Below, one piece after another: positions 25,864-35,900 of a stretch of DNA of 64,000 nt. The notes under the pieces are model-generated. The model made no database searches, was not told where the DNA came from, and was given only the letters and a program-made list of their open reading frames with translations. Numbering within the stretch: position 1 is the stretch's first letter; each line of letters starts with the position of its first letter. Both the position numbers and the translations under genes were made by a program. This stretch comes from Chloroflexi bacterium HGW-Chloroflexi-2 (GTDB taxonomy: Bacteria > Chloroflexota > Anaerolineae > Anaerolineales > Anaerolineaceae), in contig PHBY01000014.1 of the NCBI GenBank assembly GCA_002840735.1, forward strand, positions 36,657-100,656, read 5' to 3'.

Positions 25864-26889
25864 ATGGCTGCAAAAAAAGATAAAACACAAAAGAAAGAAT
25901 ACCGACCTATCAGCCCGGATACTTTACTCTCCATTCAGGACCTACATGTCTGGTTTGAGCTTAGAAAGTTTGGTTTTGGTCATGCTGGTTACGTACGCGC
26001 TGTCGATAACGTCAGTTTTGATCTAAGACGCAAAGAAACGATCGCTTTGGTGGGTGAAAGTGGCTGTGGTAAGTCCAGCCTGATGAAAACAATCCTCGGC
26101 ATTAATATTCCAACCAAAGGTGATGTTCTTTATGAAGGTAAACCGATGACCGGTTTCTCCAGGAAAGAATTAAACTGGTACCGTTCTAAGGTTGGCTATG
26201 TTCAACAGGATCCCTACGGAGCGCTGGCACCCTTCATGAATATCAAGTCGGTCATGGAAGAACCTTTAATCATTCATGGCGTCAAAGATAAAAAAGAGCG
26301 TTTAGAGCGCATTCATAAAGCCTTCGAAGAAGTAAAATTAACCCCGGTAGATGAATTTCTGCCAAAATTCCCGCACATGCTCAGCGGTGGTCAACAACAA
26401 CGTGTTGTCATCGCGCGTGCAATGATCTTGAATCCAACACTGCTGGTGGCGGATGAACCCGTTTCCATGCTGGATGCTTCCGTGCGTGTTGAGATTTTGA
26501 AACTGTTGCGTGGATTGCAGGAAGCGCATGACCTGGCAGTAATTTACATCACCCATGACCTTTCGACGGTCCGTTATTTCTCAGAACGTATCTTTGTGAT
26601 GTATGCTGGCAAGGTGATCGAAAAAGCCAATGTGGACGAGATTGTTATGAATGCACAGCATCCATACACACATGCTCTATTGGCTGCAACTTCTGATCCG
26701 GATGCTAAAAATGTGGACGAATACCAGGATGTGCCACCTGGTGAACCGCCCAGTCTGGTGAAACCGCCCGCGGGTTGCCGTTTCCATCCGCGTTGTTCCA
26801 AAATGATCCAGGGTGTTTGTGATGTCAAGGAACCCCCGGAATTTGAACAAGTCAAAGATCACTTTGTGCATTGCTGGTTGTACGAATGA
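25864..26889 (+). CDS. Oligopeptide ABC transporter ATPase, DppF/OppF type
   Basis: A 341-residue ATPase: Walker A GESGCGKSS, signature LSGGQQQRV, Walker B LLVADEPVSMLD, switch His in YITHDLST. The tail has QHPYTHALLAATSDPD and the Cys cluster CRFHPRCSKMIQGVC with a last Cys in HCWLYE. A Lys-rich N-terminus of about 20 residues precedes the domain. The ATG at 25864 has AGGGAGAAG just upstream; earlier in-frame codons would run into the previous gene. Pairs with the ATPase at 24890. Confidence 0.92.
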   Translation: MAAKKDKTQKKEYRPISPDTLLSIQDLHVWFELRKFGFGHAGYVRAVDNVSFDLRRKETIALVGESGCGKSSLMKTILGINIPTKGDVLYEGKPMTGFSRKELNWYRSKVGYVQQDPYGALAPFMNIKSVMEEPLIIHGVKDKKERLERIHKAFEEVKLTPVDEFLPKFPHMLSGGQQQRVVIARAMILNPTLLVADEPVSMLDASVRVEILKLLRGLQEAHDLAVIYITHDLSTVRYFSERIFVMYAGKVIEKANVDEIVMNAQHPYTHALLAATSDPDAKNVDEYQDVPPGEPPSLVKPPAGCRFHPRCSKMIQGVCDVKEPPEFEQVKDHFVHCWLYE

Positions 26890-27092
26890 AATATATTACC
26901 CCGAAACGGTTAATGTTTACTGGCTTCCTATGTGTATTGATGGGTGTTGTATTCCCATTTTTAATGGTCATGCAGGTATTAGAGTCAACATTTTTTCTTA
27001 ATTTTTTCTCTTTTACCATCTCACTCATCGGTATTATCATCGGTGTCATTGGATCGGCTTACTACTTCCGCATTAACCGTCGAGATCGGTGA
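26886..27092 (+). CDS. Small two-helix membrane protein at the end of the transporter operon
   Basis: A 68-residue protein whose ATG overlaps the ATPase stop (ATGA), so it is translated as part of the operon. Two hydrophobic segments (about residues 10-32 and 38-61) and a basic tail (RINRRDR) suggest a hairpin with both ends inside. I recognise no family. It could help assemble or regulate the transporter, but only its position supports that. Confidence 0.65.
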   Translation: MKYITPKRLMFTGFLCVLMGVVFPFLMVMQVLESTFFLNFFSFTISLIGIIIGVIGSAYYFRINRRDR

Positions 27093-27120
27093 TTTTCAAC
27101 TCAAATAAATATAAAAACTT

Positions 27121-27148
27121 TCCAGGTCATACACTGGAATGTTTTTTA
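27121..27148 (+). terminator. Terminator of the oligopeptide transporter operon
   Basis: TTCCAG and CTGGAA form a 6-base stem over an 8-base loop, followed by a T run (27143-27148). A TATAAT at 27167 beyond it may be the -10 of the next gene. Confidence 0.6.
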
Positions 27149-27239
27149 TTCAGTGCTGCTTCTGCTATAATCAATATTAATTTCACTGCTCAAAATCCTC
27201 ATTTAATCAACTTCCAAAAGACTGGAAGGAGTGCAGAAA

Positions 27240-28310
27240 ATGGCAAAAAGAAAAGTATTAATCATTGATGATTCGTTTGATATTACCAGGGTCTTGAAAT
27301 CCGCTATCTTTACACTTGATCCTGACATTGATGTGATGGTCACCCCTTCTGCGGAAGAAGCAATGCTGGAAATATCAAGAGAAAAACTGGATTTGATCAT
27401 CACGGATATTCGCCTGCCCGGTATTTCCGGTTTGGAATTGTTAAGAAAAATCCGTGACCGGCATCCAAACGTAAAAATTGTCATGATATCCGGGATTACT
27501 GACCGGGACATTGAAGAGAAAGCGCGTGACGCTGGCGCGAATGTTTTTCTACGAAAACCGATTGAAATGCCATTATTTCTGAATACAATTAGCTTGATAC
27601 TGGATTTGACCTCTTCTGGGGATAAGACAGGTATTCCTATCATGCCTGAATTTGAATTATTGAATGATGAGGGTTATGAAAAAAGCCTGGCGGACTCTTT
27701 GGCTTCATTACGAAAAGAAGTAAATGCCAGTCATGTCTGGTTGTTAAGTGAATTTGGCCGGTTGGTAGCCCAATCCGGTGAGAGCACGCTCGCTGATTTC
27801 GAATCGCGCTGGGCACCATTGATCATGCCCATCATGTCGGCATCTGATACATTCATGCAAAATATCGAAGGCAAGCATTCATACCAGGCTGTTCTGAGCT
27901 TCGGCATCAAGGATTACAATCTGTTTATGTCGCCTGTGGGTGATTATGCGCTGGTTCTACGTGTTGCTACGGGCAGGGGCATGCAACGCATTCCATTGGT
28001 GGTCGATAGCATGCTGGAATATCAGGGTGAAATCATGCAAATATTGAACCGTATGGGTGTGCTGCCTTTTGACCAGAACATGGGTATGCCCGTCGAAGAA
28101 AACCTTGATTTCATTCATGAAATAAACGGTGAAGAAGATGATGATGTTTTCAAAGCTTTATTGGAAACAAAAACGGAGATGCCCGGAGTGGATAAGTTCT
28201 GGGATGAAGCCGATATTGCCAGGGCGTATGACCTGGATAATCCTGAGATCCTGACATTTGATCAGGCTGCCAAACTGGGACTGGCACCTGAGAATGATGA
28301 AGATGAATAG
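27240..28310 (+). CDS. Response regulator with roadblock-like C-terminal domain
   Basis: A 356-residue protein. Residues 1-120 are a receiver domain with the acidic pair D10/D11, phospho-acceptor D56 (LIITDIRLPG), S84 in place of Thr, and K106 (FLRKPIE). No DNA-binding domain follows. Residues about 140-265 (SHVWLLSEFGRLVAQSGES, then an alternating strand-helix region) resemble the roadblock/LC7 fold found in MglB and other small-GTPase regulators; this is a pattern call and needs a profile search. The last 80 residues are acidic. GGAAGGAG lies 8 bases before the ATG at 27240. No histidine kinase lies nearby, so the phospho-donor is unknown. Confidence 0.75.
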   Translation: MAKRKVLIIDDSFDITRVLKSAIFTLDPDIDVMVTPSAEEAMLEISREKLDLIITDIRLPGISGLELLRKIRDRHPNVKIVMISGITDRDIEEKARDAGANVFLRKPIEMPLFLNTISLILDLTSSGDKTGIPIMPEFELLNDEGYEKSLADSLASLRKEVNASHVWLLSEFGRLVAQSGESTLADFESRWAPLIMPIMSASDTFMQNIEGKHSYQAVLSFGIKDYNLFMSPVGDYALVLRVATGRGMQRIPLVVDSMLEYQGEIMQILNRMGVLPFDQNMGMPVEENLDFIHEINGEEDDDVFKALLETKTEMPGVDKFWDEADIARAYDLDNPEILTFDQAAKLGLAPENDEDE

Positions 28311-28319
28311 TTTTTCTGG

Positions 28320-28345
28320 TAGAATCATTAAACTTGTGTTAGAAT
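28320..28345 (+). promoter_or_regulatory. tRNA-Gln promoter region with two TAGAATC boxes
   Basis: TAGAATC occurs at 28320 and again at 28340. The second, in TTGTGTTAGAATC, is identical over 13 bases to the maf -10 region and lies 21 bases before the tRNA. Confidence 0.45.
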
Positions 28346-28365
28346 CGTTCCTTGCTTGAGAGCAC

Positions 28366-28436
28366 TGGGGCGTGGTGCAATGGCAGCACACCAGACTTTG
28401 GATCTGTGGATCCTGGTTCGAGCCCGGGCGCCCCAG
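28366..28436 (+). tRNA. tRNA-Gln (anticodon TTG)
   Basis: The acceptor stem TGGGGCG/CGCCCCA pairs fully; the D arm is GTGC/GCAC; the anticodon loop CTTTGGA has anticodon TTG for CAA codons; the T arm CCTGG-TTCGAGC-CCGGG is standard; discriminator G. The CCA end is not encoded (CCT follows). A T-rich tract right after (28441) likely ends transcription. Confidence 0.95.
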
Positions 28437-28614
28437 CCTATTTTTTTTGAAAGAAAGCAATGCGCTCTAAAAGAAAAAAACCTAAAAGTACCATCCTCAA
28501 CTCAGGTGAGCTTTCTATCTCATGCCTGCATATGATACGAGGCTCTTTTGATTTAAAGCCCTGGTGCTTTATGGGGGGATTTCCATTCAATATCAATCAT
28601 AGGAGACATGGGGA

Positions 28615-29967
28615 ATGAAATTAGCATCGATCGTCCTGGCGGCCGGTAGAGGCACGCGCATGAAATCCAGTCTTCCCAAGGTTTTGCACCAGGTTTGCGG
28701 GAGACCGATGATTCACTATGCCATCAATGCCGCCAAAATGAGTGGTGCAGAAAAAACAGTGCTGGTCGTTGGGCATGGCGCTGAAGAAGTGCAAAATTAT
28801 CTGGGAGAACGTGTGATATATGCTCTCCAGCAGGAACAATTAGGGACAGGGCATGCGGTTCAATCCGCTTTACCTGCCATTTCAGAGGATTATGACACGA
28901 TTTTGGTGACCTATGGTGATATGCCATTATTAACCGAAGATACGCTTCAAAAATTATTGCAAACGCAGGCGAAAAACAGCGGACCTCTGTCAATGGTCAC
29001 CATGATTTCGGAAGACCCCAAAGGGTTTGGCCGCATCATGCGGGGGATGGATGGGTCCGTGGTCGCAATTGTAGAAGAAGTCGAATGCACCCCGGAACAG
29101 CTTTCCATCCAGGAATTGAATGTCGGAGCGTATTGTTTTGATGCAAAATGGCTCTGGCAGGCGCTGAAACGCTTACCTCTTTCCCCAAAAGGGGAATATT
29201 ATCTGACGGATGTGATTGGCATTGCCGTTCAGGATGGTTTACGGGTGGATGCATTGACGGTAACCGACAATCAGGAAGCATTGGGAATTAATACCCGTGT
29301 GCATCTGGCGGAAGCAGAAAGCGTGATGCGCCAACGAATATTGGAAAATTTGATGCTGGAAGGCGTGACCGTGATTGACCCTGCCAGCACGTATGTGGAA
29401 TCAAGTGTCAGGATTGGCATGGATACCATCCTGCAACCCAACACGTTTTTACGGGGTGATACCGTCATTGGTGAGAACTGCGTGATTGGTCCCAATACGA
29501 TCATCACCGATTGCCAGGTGGGTAATCGCTGTGTGATCCTGGCAGCGGTGATGGACAAGGCGATTGTGGAAGATGGCGTCGATATGGGGCCTTTCGCCCG
29601 ACTGCGCAAAGGGGCGCATCTGGGTCCCGGTGTGCACATGGGCAATTTTGGTGAGGTGAAGGATTCTTATCTGGGTGCCGGGACGAAAATGGGACATTTT
29701 TCATACATTGGAAATGCGACCATTGGCAAAGATGTCAATATCGGCGCCGGAACGATCACCTGTAATTATGATGGAGAAAAGAAGCATCCGACTATCATTG
29801 GTGACAGGGTGTTTATTGGCAGTGATACGATGTTGGTAGCACCCCTCACGATTGAAGAAGATGCCAAAACAGGCGCAGGCGCTGTGGTGACACACGATGT
29901 AGCAGCCGGAGAAGTGGTAGTAGGCGTGCCTGCAAAACCGATAAGGAAGTCAAAAGCAAGTGAATAA
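28615..29967 (+). CDS. glmU: Bifunctional UDP-GlcNAc pyrophosphorylase / GlcN-1-P acetyltransferase
   Basis: A 450-residue enzyme that makes UDP-GlcNAc for the cell wall in two steps: acetylation of glucosamine-1-phosphate and uridylyl transfer. The N-terminal Rossmann domain (1-228) has LAAGRGTRMKSSLPKVLH, GTGHAVQSA and YGDMPLL. The left-handed beta-helix (about 250-450) has hexapeptide repeats, GNFGEVKDSYLGAGTKMGH with the catalytic His region, and NIGAGTITCNYDGEKKH. AGGAG lies 9 bases before the ATG. It heads a run of overlapping genes (CBS protein, cdd, recO). Confidence 0.95.
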   Translation: MKLASIVLAAGRGTRMKSSLPKVLHQVCGRPMIHYAINAAKMSGAEKTVLVVGHGAEEVQNYLGERVIYALQQEQLGTGHAVQSALPAISEDYDTILVTYGDMPLLTEDTLQKLLQTQAKNSGPLSMVTMISEDPKGFGRIMRGMDGSVVAIVEEVECTPEQLSIQELNVGAYCFDAKWLWQALKRLPLSPKGEYYLTDVIGIAVQDGLRVDALTVTDNQEALGINTRVHLAEAESVMRQRILENLMLEGVTVIDPASTYVESSVRIGMDTILQPNTFLRGDTVIGENCVIGPNTIITDCQVGNRCVILAAVMDKAIVEDGVDMGPFARLRKGAHLGPGVHMGNFGEVKDSYLGAGTKMGHFSYIGNATIGKDVNIGAGTITCNYDGEKKHPTIIGDRVFIGSDTMLVAPLTIEEDAKTGAGAVVTHDVAAGEVVVGVPAKPIRKSKASE

Positions 29968-31228
29968 TTATCTGTGGATTGTATTTTTTGTTATTCTGGG
30001 ATTGGATCTGTTATTTTCTATTGTCAGATCCAGTTTACTCAATAGCCGCCCGATGCAATTGATAGGCATGCGTGAGATTGATCCGAAAGGGGTTGAACTG
30101 GCATTATCCGTGCTGGATAAGAAACGTTTACGTGTTTCCTTACGAATCAGTATGATCCTGATGCACTTTATCATCAGTGCATTTATCTACTTTATTTTCA
30201 TCAGCTTAATCCCACAAATGGCAATCTGGTTGGTGTTTGTGATGGTAATTCTGGCCGCATTCCTCATCTTGTTGGTGGAATTTGCGCTGGAAGGCCTGGT
30301 GCTGCATGCTCCTGAAAAATGGGCCATTCGGATTGCGTGGCTGGGCGATGCAATGCGCTTTGTGTTTTCTCCGGCGGCAGCTTTGATGATGGCGGTATTG
30401 GGTTCTTCCGAGAATTTGCAACAACGTTTGGGACCTGTGACAGAAGAAGAAATACGAACCTGGGTGAATACCGATCAGGGTGATAGTGGATTGGAAAAAG
30501 ATGAACGCGAGATGATCTACTCGATCTTTCAGTTTGGTGAAACACTCTGCCGGGAAATTATGGTACCGCGCATCGATATTACCGGATTGGAAGTAAGTGC
30601 GACCGTTCAGGAAGCGATTGATGTCTTTACAAAATCGGGGCATTCACGTGTTCCCGTTTATGAAGAAACGATCGATGAAATTATCGGTCTTCTGTATGCC
30701 AAAGATTTGTTACGCACTGACCTGACTGAAAAGGAAAAAACAGAAGTACGACCTTTCTTAAGAAAAGCCTATTTCATTCCTGAGTCGAAGAACGTGGATG
30801 AATTGCTGCGCGAAATGCAGGCGCAGGGCGTTCATATGGCGGTCGTGGTGGATGAGTATGGCGGGACGGCGGGTCTGGTGACGTTGGAAGATATTGTCGA
30901 GGAAATCGTAGGTGAAATCCGTGATGAGTATGATCAGGCGGAAGAACTTGAATTTCAGCAAATGTCTGAGGATGAGGTTGTCTTCTCCGGACGCATCGAT
31001 CTGGATGATGTCTATGATATTCTGGGTGTTGATCTGACCGAAGATATGGCGGATACACTGGGGGGATATATTTATGGTCAGATCGGCCGTGTGCCCGTGG
31101 GTGGCGAGCAGATCAAAGTGGATGGCTGGCTGTTGACCGTCTCACAGGTCAGTGGCAGAAGAATCCGCAAGGTTCTGGCTAAACGGGTAGGTCATACGCC
31201 GGAAACGGAGCAAAGCGATGCAAATTAA
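29960..31228 (+). CDS. CNNM/CorC-type membrane protein with CBS pair
   Basis: A 422-residue protein of the hemolysin C/CorC (UPF0053) group. Three or four N-terminal hydrophobic helices (about residues 3-20, 52-74, 78-105, 125-145) form a shortened DUF21-like region. Then a CBS pair: GETLCREIMVPRIDITGLEV, HSRVPVYEETIDEIIGLLYAKDLL, and HMAVVVDEYGGTAGLVTLED, all hallmark blocks. A CorC_HlyC domain ends the protein. The family is tied to magnesium and cobalt handling; the exact role is unproven. The GTG start overlaps the glmU stop by 8 bases. Confidence 0.88.
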   Translation: MNNYLWIVFFVILGLDLLFSIVRSSLLNSRPMQLIGMREIDPKGVELALSVLDKKRLRVSLRISMILMHFIISAFIYFIFISLIPQMAIWLVFVMVILAAFLILLVEFALEGLVLHAPEKWAIRIAWLGDAMRFVFSPAAALMMAVLGSSENLQQRLGPVTEEEIRTWVNTDQGDSGLEKDEREMIYSIFQFGETLCREIMVPRIDITGLEVSATVQEAIDVFTKSGHSRVPVYEETIDEIIGLLYAKDLLRTDLTEKEKTEVRPFLRKAYFIPESKNVDELLREMQAQGVHMAVVVDEYGGTAGLVTLEDIVEEIVGEIRDEYDQAEELEFQQMSEDEVVFSGRIDLDDVYDILGVDLTEDMADTLGGYIYGQIGRVPVGGEQIKVDGWLLTVSQVSGRRIRKVLAKRVGHTPETEQSDAN

Positions 31229-31628
31229 TGAAGAACAAAAAGAAACATTAATTCAGGCAGCGATGGCAGTCCGGCACTGGGCGTATGTTCCTTATTCCCA
31301 TTATCCGGTTGGTGCGGCTATCTTAACCACTTCTGGAAAAATTTATGATGGCATCAATGTGGAAAGTGTCGCATTCCCGACCACAATGTGCGCCGAACGC
31401 GTGGCTATATTTAAAGCAGTCTCAGAGGGAGAACGGGATTTTGTGGCCATCGCGGTGGTGACCGATAATGCGGGTAGCCCATGTGGTGGATGCCGGCAGG
31501 TGATGGCAGAATTTGGTCTGGAAACAATTGTTCTAATCGCTGATGGTGAGGGGAAGATCAGCCAGGAAACAACCGTATCCGGCTTACTGCCCGGCGCATT
31601 CACGCCCAAAGATCTACCGTCACTATAA
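31218..31628 (+). CDS. cdd: Cytidine deaminase
   Basis: A 136-residue zinc enzyme that deaminates cytidine and deoxycytidine in pyrimidine salvage. Zinc and catalytic residues are in TTMCAERVAIF (Cys-Ala-Glu) and SPCGGCRQVMAEF (PCxxC). NVESVAFP is the substrate-binding block. The start overlaps the upstream gene by 11 bases; recO follows after 6 bases. Confidence 0.95.
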   Translation: MQINEEQKETLIQAAMAVRHWAYVPYSHYPVGAAILTTSGKIYDGINVESVAFPTTMCAERVAIFKAVSEGERDFVAIAVVTDNAGSPCGGCRQVMAEFGLETIVLIADGEGKISQETTVSGLLPGAFTPKDLPSL

Positions 31629-31634
31629 AGGAAA

Positions 31635-32408
31635 ATGATGGCATCGCGTGAACGCAGTCGCCGGGTGGATGCATTGATTTTGCGCCACCAACGCTGGGGA
31701 GAAGCCGATCGACTGTTAACCATTTTTACACGTGAGCATGGAAAATTAAGGATCGTCGCTAAAGGGGCACGCAAGACCACATCCCGCAAAGCCGGGCATC
31801 TGGAACCCTTCATGCGTTCCACACTGCAACTGGCTCAGGGGCGGGATCTATGGATCGTCACGCAGGCTGAAACCATCAATGCGTTTTTACCCATCCGGGA
31901 TGATCTGCAGCTGATGGGCGTTGCTTCCTATGTGATTGAATTGCTGGATAAATTCACCTACGAAGATGGGATCAATGCTCCATTGTACCGATTGGCAGTG
32001 GAGACACTCGAGCGGTTAAGTACAGGTGACCCGGTTTTTGTAGTGCTGCGATATTATGAAATGCGTTTACTGGACATATTGGGTTATCGACCACAGTTAT
32101 TTCAATGCATCGGCTGTCAGGAAGAGATCAAAGCCGAAGATCAATATTTTTCCGCATTGGTGGGTGGGGTGATCTGCCCAAGGTGTGGGCATAAATATGA
32201 GGATGTGCGAAAAATCAGCATGGCATCCCTGAAATATCTACGCCATTTTCAACGCAGCACTTATAAGGAAGCGCTGGCTGCCACACCGGGGGAAGGTGTG
32301 ATGCAGGAAGTGGAGAGAATCATGCAGTGGTACCTGACGTATCTTTTAGAGCGAGCGATTAATTCTCAGGTTTTTCTGCAGCAGATTCGGAAGGACACGG
32401 CTGATTGA
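31635..32408 (+). CDS. recO: DNA repair protein RecO
   Basis: A 257-residue recombination mediator that loads RecA with RecR. The N-terminal OB-fold reads VDALILRHQRWGEADRLLTI and GKLRIVAKGARKTTSRKAG. The helical C-terminal domain carries a zinc knuckle, CIGC and CPRC separated by about 28 residues. AAGGAAA lies just before the tandem ATG codons (31635/31638). Confidence 0.92.
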   Translation: MMASRERSRRVDALILRHQRWGEADRLLTIFTREHGKLRIVAKGARKTTSRKAGHLEPFMRSTLQLAQGRDLWIVTQAETINAFLPIRDDLQLMGVASYVIELLDKFTYEDGINAPLYRLAVETLERLSTGDPVFVVLRYYEMRLLDILGYRPQLFQCIGCQEEIKAEDQYFSALVGGVICPRCGHKYEDVRKISMASLKYLRHFQRSTYKEALAATPGEGVMQEVERIMQWYLTYLLERAINSQVFLQQIRKDTAD

Positions 32409-32444
32409 GTGGTCAGAATACTGGAAAATTAATTGAAATGTTAT

Positions 32445-32505
32445 AAGTGCATTGCACTTCTTCAGTGCGGACGGGAGATTGACGACGGCACGGTGCGATG
32501 CACTT
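32445..32505 (+). repeat. Long stem-loop 1 in the recO-glyQS intergenic region
   Basis: AAGTGCATTGCAC (32445-32457) pairs with GTGCGATGCACTT (32493-32505) over 13 positions with one G-T wobble. The left arm is itself nearly palindromic. The 35-base loop contains a further GTGC/GCAC pair. No T run follows, so it is not an ordinary terminator. The rest of 32409-32902 is non-coding. Confidence 0.6.
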
Positions 32506-32558
32506 AGGGATAAAGAGTCTACATCAATCGGAAATTAATGATCGGAAATCCAGAATCC

Positions 32559-32624
32559 ATCTGCGTTGCACCTTGTAAACAATAGAGCTGGATTAGGGAA
32601 AGGTGCAGCGCACTTCTGGCAGAT
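32559..32624 (+). repeat. Long stem-loop 2, sequence-related to stem-loop 1
   Basis: GCGTTGCACCTT (32563-32574) pairs with AAGGTGCAGCGC (32600-32611), 11 of 12 positions, and outer ATCTGC/GCAGAT arms extend the helix after a bulge. The TGCACTT-like arms resemble those of stem-loop 1. It could be a structured leader of the glyQS message, a small RNA or a repeat element; no T-box consensus is present. Confidence 0.55.
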
Positions 32625-32777
32625 GAACCCACTCTCCAGAGCACATCTACTGACCACGCGCTTCTGCTCGCTGCCGGACAGGTCGGTGGGTAAAATTCAG
32701 TCCTGGTTTTTTGATCTTAACTGCCAATCCTGATCAAAATTGGCCCATTTTATTGTCGAAAACAGGAACACTCAAAT

Positions 32778-32842
32778 TAGAATCCACTAAACTAAGGGAT
32801 GCGACAAAAAAAATCCATTGCAGGCTGATTGATTGGTATAAT
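32778..32842 (+). promoter_or_regulatory. Candidate -10 boxes for the glyQS-dnaG operon
   Basis: TAGAATC at 32778, in the same form as at maf and tRNA-Gln, and TTGGTATAAT at 32833-32842, an extended -10 about 60 bases before the ATG. No convincing -35 was found at 17 bases for either. Confidence 0.4.
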
Positions 32843-32902
32843 TGCTACACGATTTAATGATTTAACTGCGATGTTTTGCACAACATTTTCGTTTGGAGGA
32901 GT

Positions 32903-35900
32903 ATGAGCCTGGATTTTCAATCCATCATCTTGAAATTACAACAATTCTGGAATGACCAGGGTTGTTTAATCTGGCAACCTTACTACACCCAGGTAGGTGC
33001 CGGTACCATGAATCCAGCTACCTCACTGCGCGTATTGGGCCCGGAACCCTGGCATGTGGCTTATGTGGAACCATCTGTTCGTCCGGATGACGGCCGTTAT
33101 GGAGAGAACCCCAATCGTTTACAGATGCACACCCAATTCCAGGTCATCCTGAAGCCTGATCCGGGCAACCCACAGGAAATTTATTTGAAATCATTACAGG
33201 CTTTGGGAGTCAATCCGGCTGAACACGATATCCGCTTTGTGGAAGATAACTGGGAATCCCCGGCATTAGGCGCGTGGGGTCTGGGTTGGGAAGTCTGGCT
33301 GGATGGTCAGGAAATCACCCAGTTTACCTATTTCCAACAGGCGGGGGGCATGCCCATGGAACCCGTCTCGGTAGAAATCACCTACGGTCTGGAACGAATC
33401 GCCATGGCATTGCAGAAAGTCAATAACTTTAAAGATATTCAATGGAGCCCTGATCGCACCTATGGAGATGTGCATCTTAAAGGGGAACAGGAACACAGTA
33501 AATATTATTTTGAAGTGGCGGATGTCACTCGTTTGCGTCAGATGTTTGATTTGTTTGAAGCCGAAGCAAACGAAGCACTGAGCCACGGATTGGTTTTACC
33601 TGCCCATGATAGTGTTCTGAAATGCTCGCATACATTTAATGTACTGGATACGCGTGGCGCGGTAGGTGTCACTGAACGCCAGGCTTTATTCTCGCGCATG
33701 CGCGAAATATCGCGCAAGGTGGCAGAAGCTTATTACAAACAACGCGAAGATATGGGGTTCCCATGGAAGGCAACAATTGCTGAACCGAAGAAGTCAGATG
33801 CGCAAACACAAGCCATCATTGTGGATGTTGATCAACTCTCAGGCACTGCGCCCTTCCTGTTTGAAATTGGCTGTGAAGAATTACCGGTAGGCGACCTCAA
33901 ATCTGCTCTTAACCAGCTCAACGAACGAATACCCACCATGCTGGATGAATTGCGCTTAGCATATGCTGATGTACAGGTGTTGGGTACACCCCGTCGTCTG
34001 GTTGTCTCGGTGGATGGACTGGGGTTAAGACAGGCTGATCTCGTGCAGGTTGTCAAAGGTCCACCGGCTGATCGTGCGTTTACCCCTGATGGAATACCAA
34101 CCAAAGCCGCCGAAGGTTTTGCGCGTGGAAAAGGTGTGGATGTCTCAGAGCTGAAGATTTCTGAGATCGATGGTGGGCGCTATGTCACGGTTCAGGTACA
34201 ACAAACAGGCCGTGCAGCTATTCAGGTATTGGCGGAAGTACTCCCCACTGAGATTGCCAAATTGAAATTTGATAAATCCATGCGCTGGAATGAATCCAAT
34301 GTGGCTTTTTCCCGCCCGATTCGCTGGCTGTTGGCCATGTTGGGAAACCAGCTGATCCCATTCCAATACGCCGGTCTCACCAGCAGTCTGCAAACGAGAG
34401 GGTTACGTTTTCTGGAACCGGAAATTGTTTCCATCGAAAATCCAAACGAATATTTCAAGGTGTTGGAGAAACAGAACATCCTGATTGACCCCGTTAAAAG
34501 AAGAACAGAAATCGAGCAACAGGTAAAAACAAAAATCAGGGAATTGGGTGGTGCCGAGAACAAGCTGGATGAAGAATTGCTGGATGAAGTCACCATGATG
34601 GTGGAATCTCCGACCGCGTTTGTAGGCAGTTTTGAAGAAGAATATCTGGCATTACCACCTGAAGTGTTGATTTCGGTGATGAAGAAACATCAACGCTACT
34701 TCCCCGTTTTTGATCTGAACAGCAACCTGATGAAATTCTTTATTGGCGTGCGTAATGGCGATCAACAAAACCTCGATCAGGTTGTGGATGGAAACGAACA
34801 GGTTGTGCGGGCCCGTTTTTCGGATGCAGCTTTCTTCATCAAAGAAGATTTGAAGAGTAGTCTGGCAGAAATACGTCAATCGCTTTCCGGATTAACCTTC
34901 CAATTCAAATTGGGCACCATGCTGGACAAGACCGAAAGAATTGAAAAAGTTCTTCCCAATCTGATCAAATTCTTTAATCTAACAGAGATCGAGTCACGGG
35001 TTACTCGTCGTGCTGCGCATCTGTGCAAAGCCGATTTGATGACCCATATGGTGATTGAAATGACATCCTTGCAGGGTGTGATGGGACGTTACTATGCCGT
35101 AAAATCTGGCGAGTCGGAAGAGGTTGCCAAAGCGATTTATGAGCATTACCTGCCACGCTTTACCGGTGACCAGATGCCAGGTACACGTCCCGGTATGGTG
35201 CTGAGTCTGGCCGATCGGCTGGATACGCTGGCTGGCTTATTCGCTGCGGGATTGGCACCCAGTGGTACCAAAGATCCCTTTGCTCAACGACGTGCTGCTT
35301 TGGGATTGGTGCAAATGTTGATTGCCTGGGATCTGGATTTTGACCTTCGGGAAGGGATCAATCTGGCGGCATCCGTTTTGCCACTGGAAATGAAACCTGA
35401 AGACATGAATGCCTGCCTGGAATTCATCAATGGCCGCTTGCAGAGTAGTTTGTTAGAACAGGGCTACCGCTATGATGTTGTCGCAGCGGTGCTGGTTGCG
35501 CAAGGACATAACCCAGCGGCGGCTGTGCGTGCCATTAAGACTTTATTGGATTGGATCAAACGCAGCGATTGGGAAAAGATTTTACCAACCTACTCGCGCT
35601 GTGTGCGCATTACCCGCGATCTAAAAACTGTATACCAGGTAAGCCCTACACTTTTAAAAGAAGACTCAGAACGGGAACTGTATGCAGGTCTCGTTTCGGT
35701 TTCCAATTTTGAACGCAGGCCGGGTTCCATGGCTGATTTCTTCCATATATTTATGCCTTTAATGCCGGTGATCAATCAATTCTTCGATGAAGTATTGGTG
35801 ATGGCCGAAGATCAGGCCGTGCGGGAAAATCGGCTGGGAATGCTGCAGGGTATTGCCTTGCTGGCACAGGGAGTGGCGGATTTTTCGCTTCTGGAAGGTT

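Noticed and set aside
32409..32902. T-box riboswitch before glyQS
   Set aside because: The T-box consensus (GGGTGG-x-ACCGCG type) and a specifier-loop arrangement are not visible; only the two related hairpins are.
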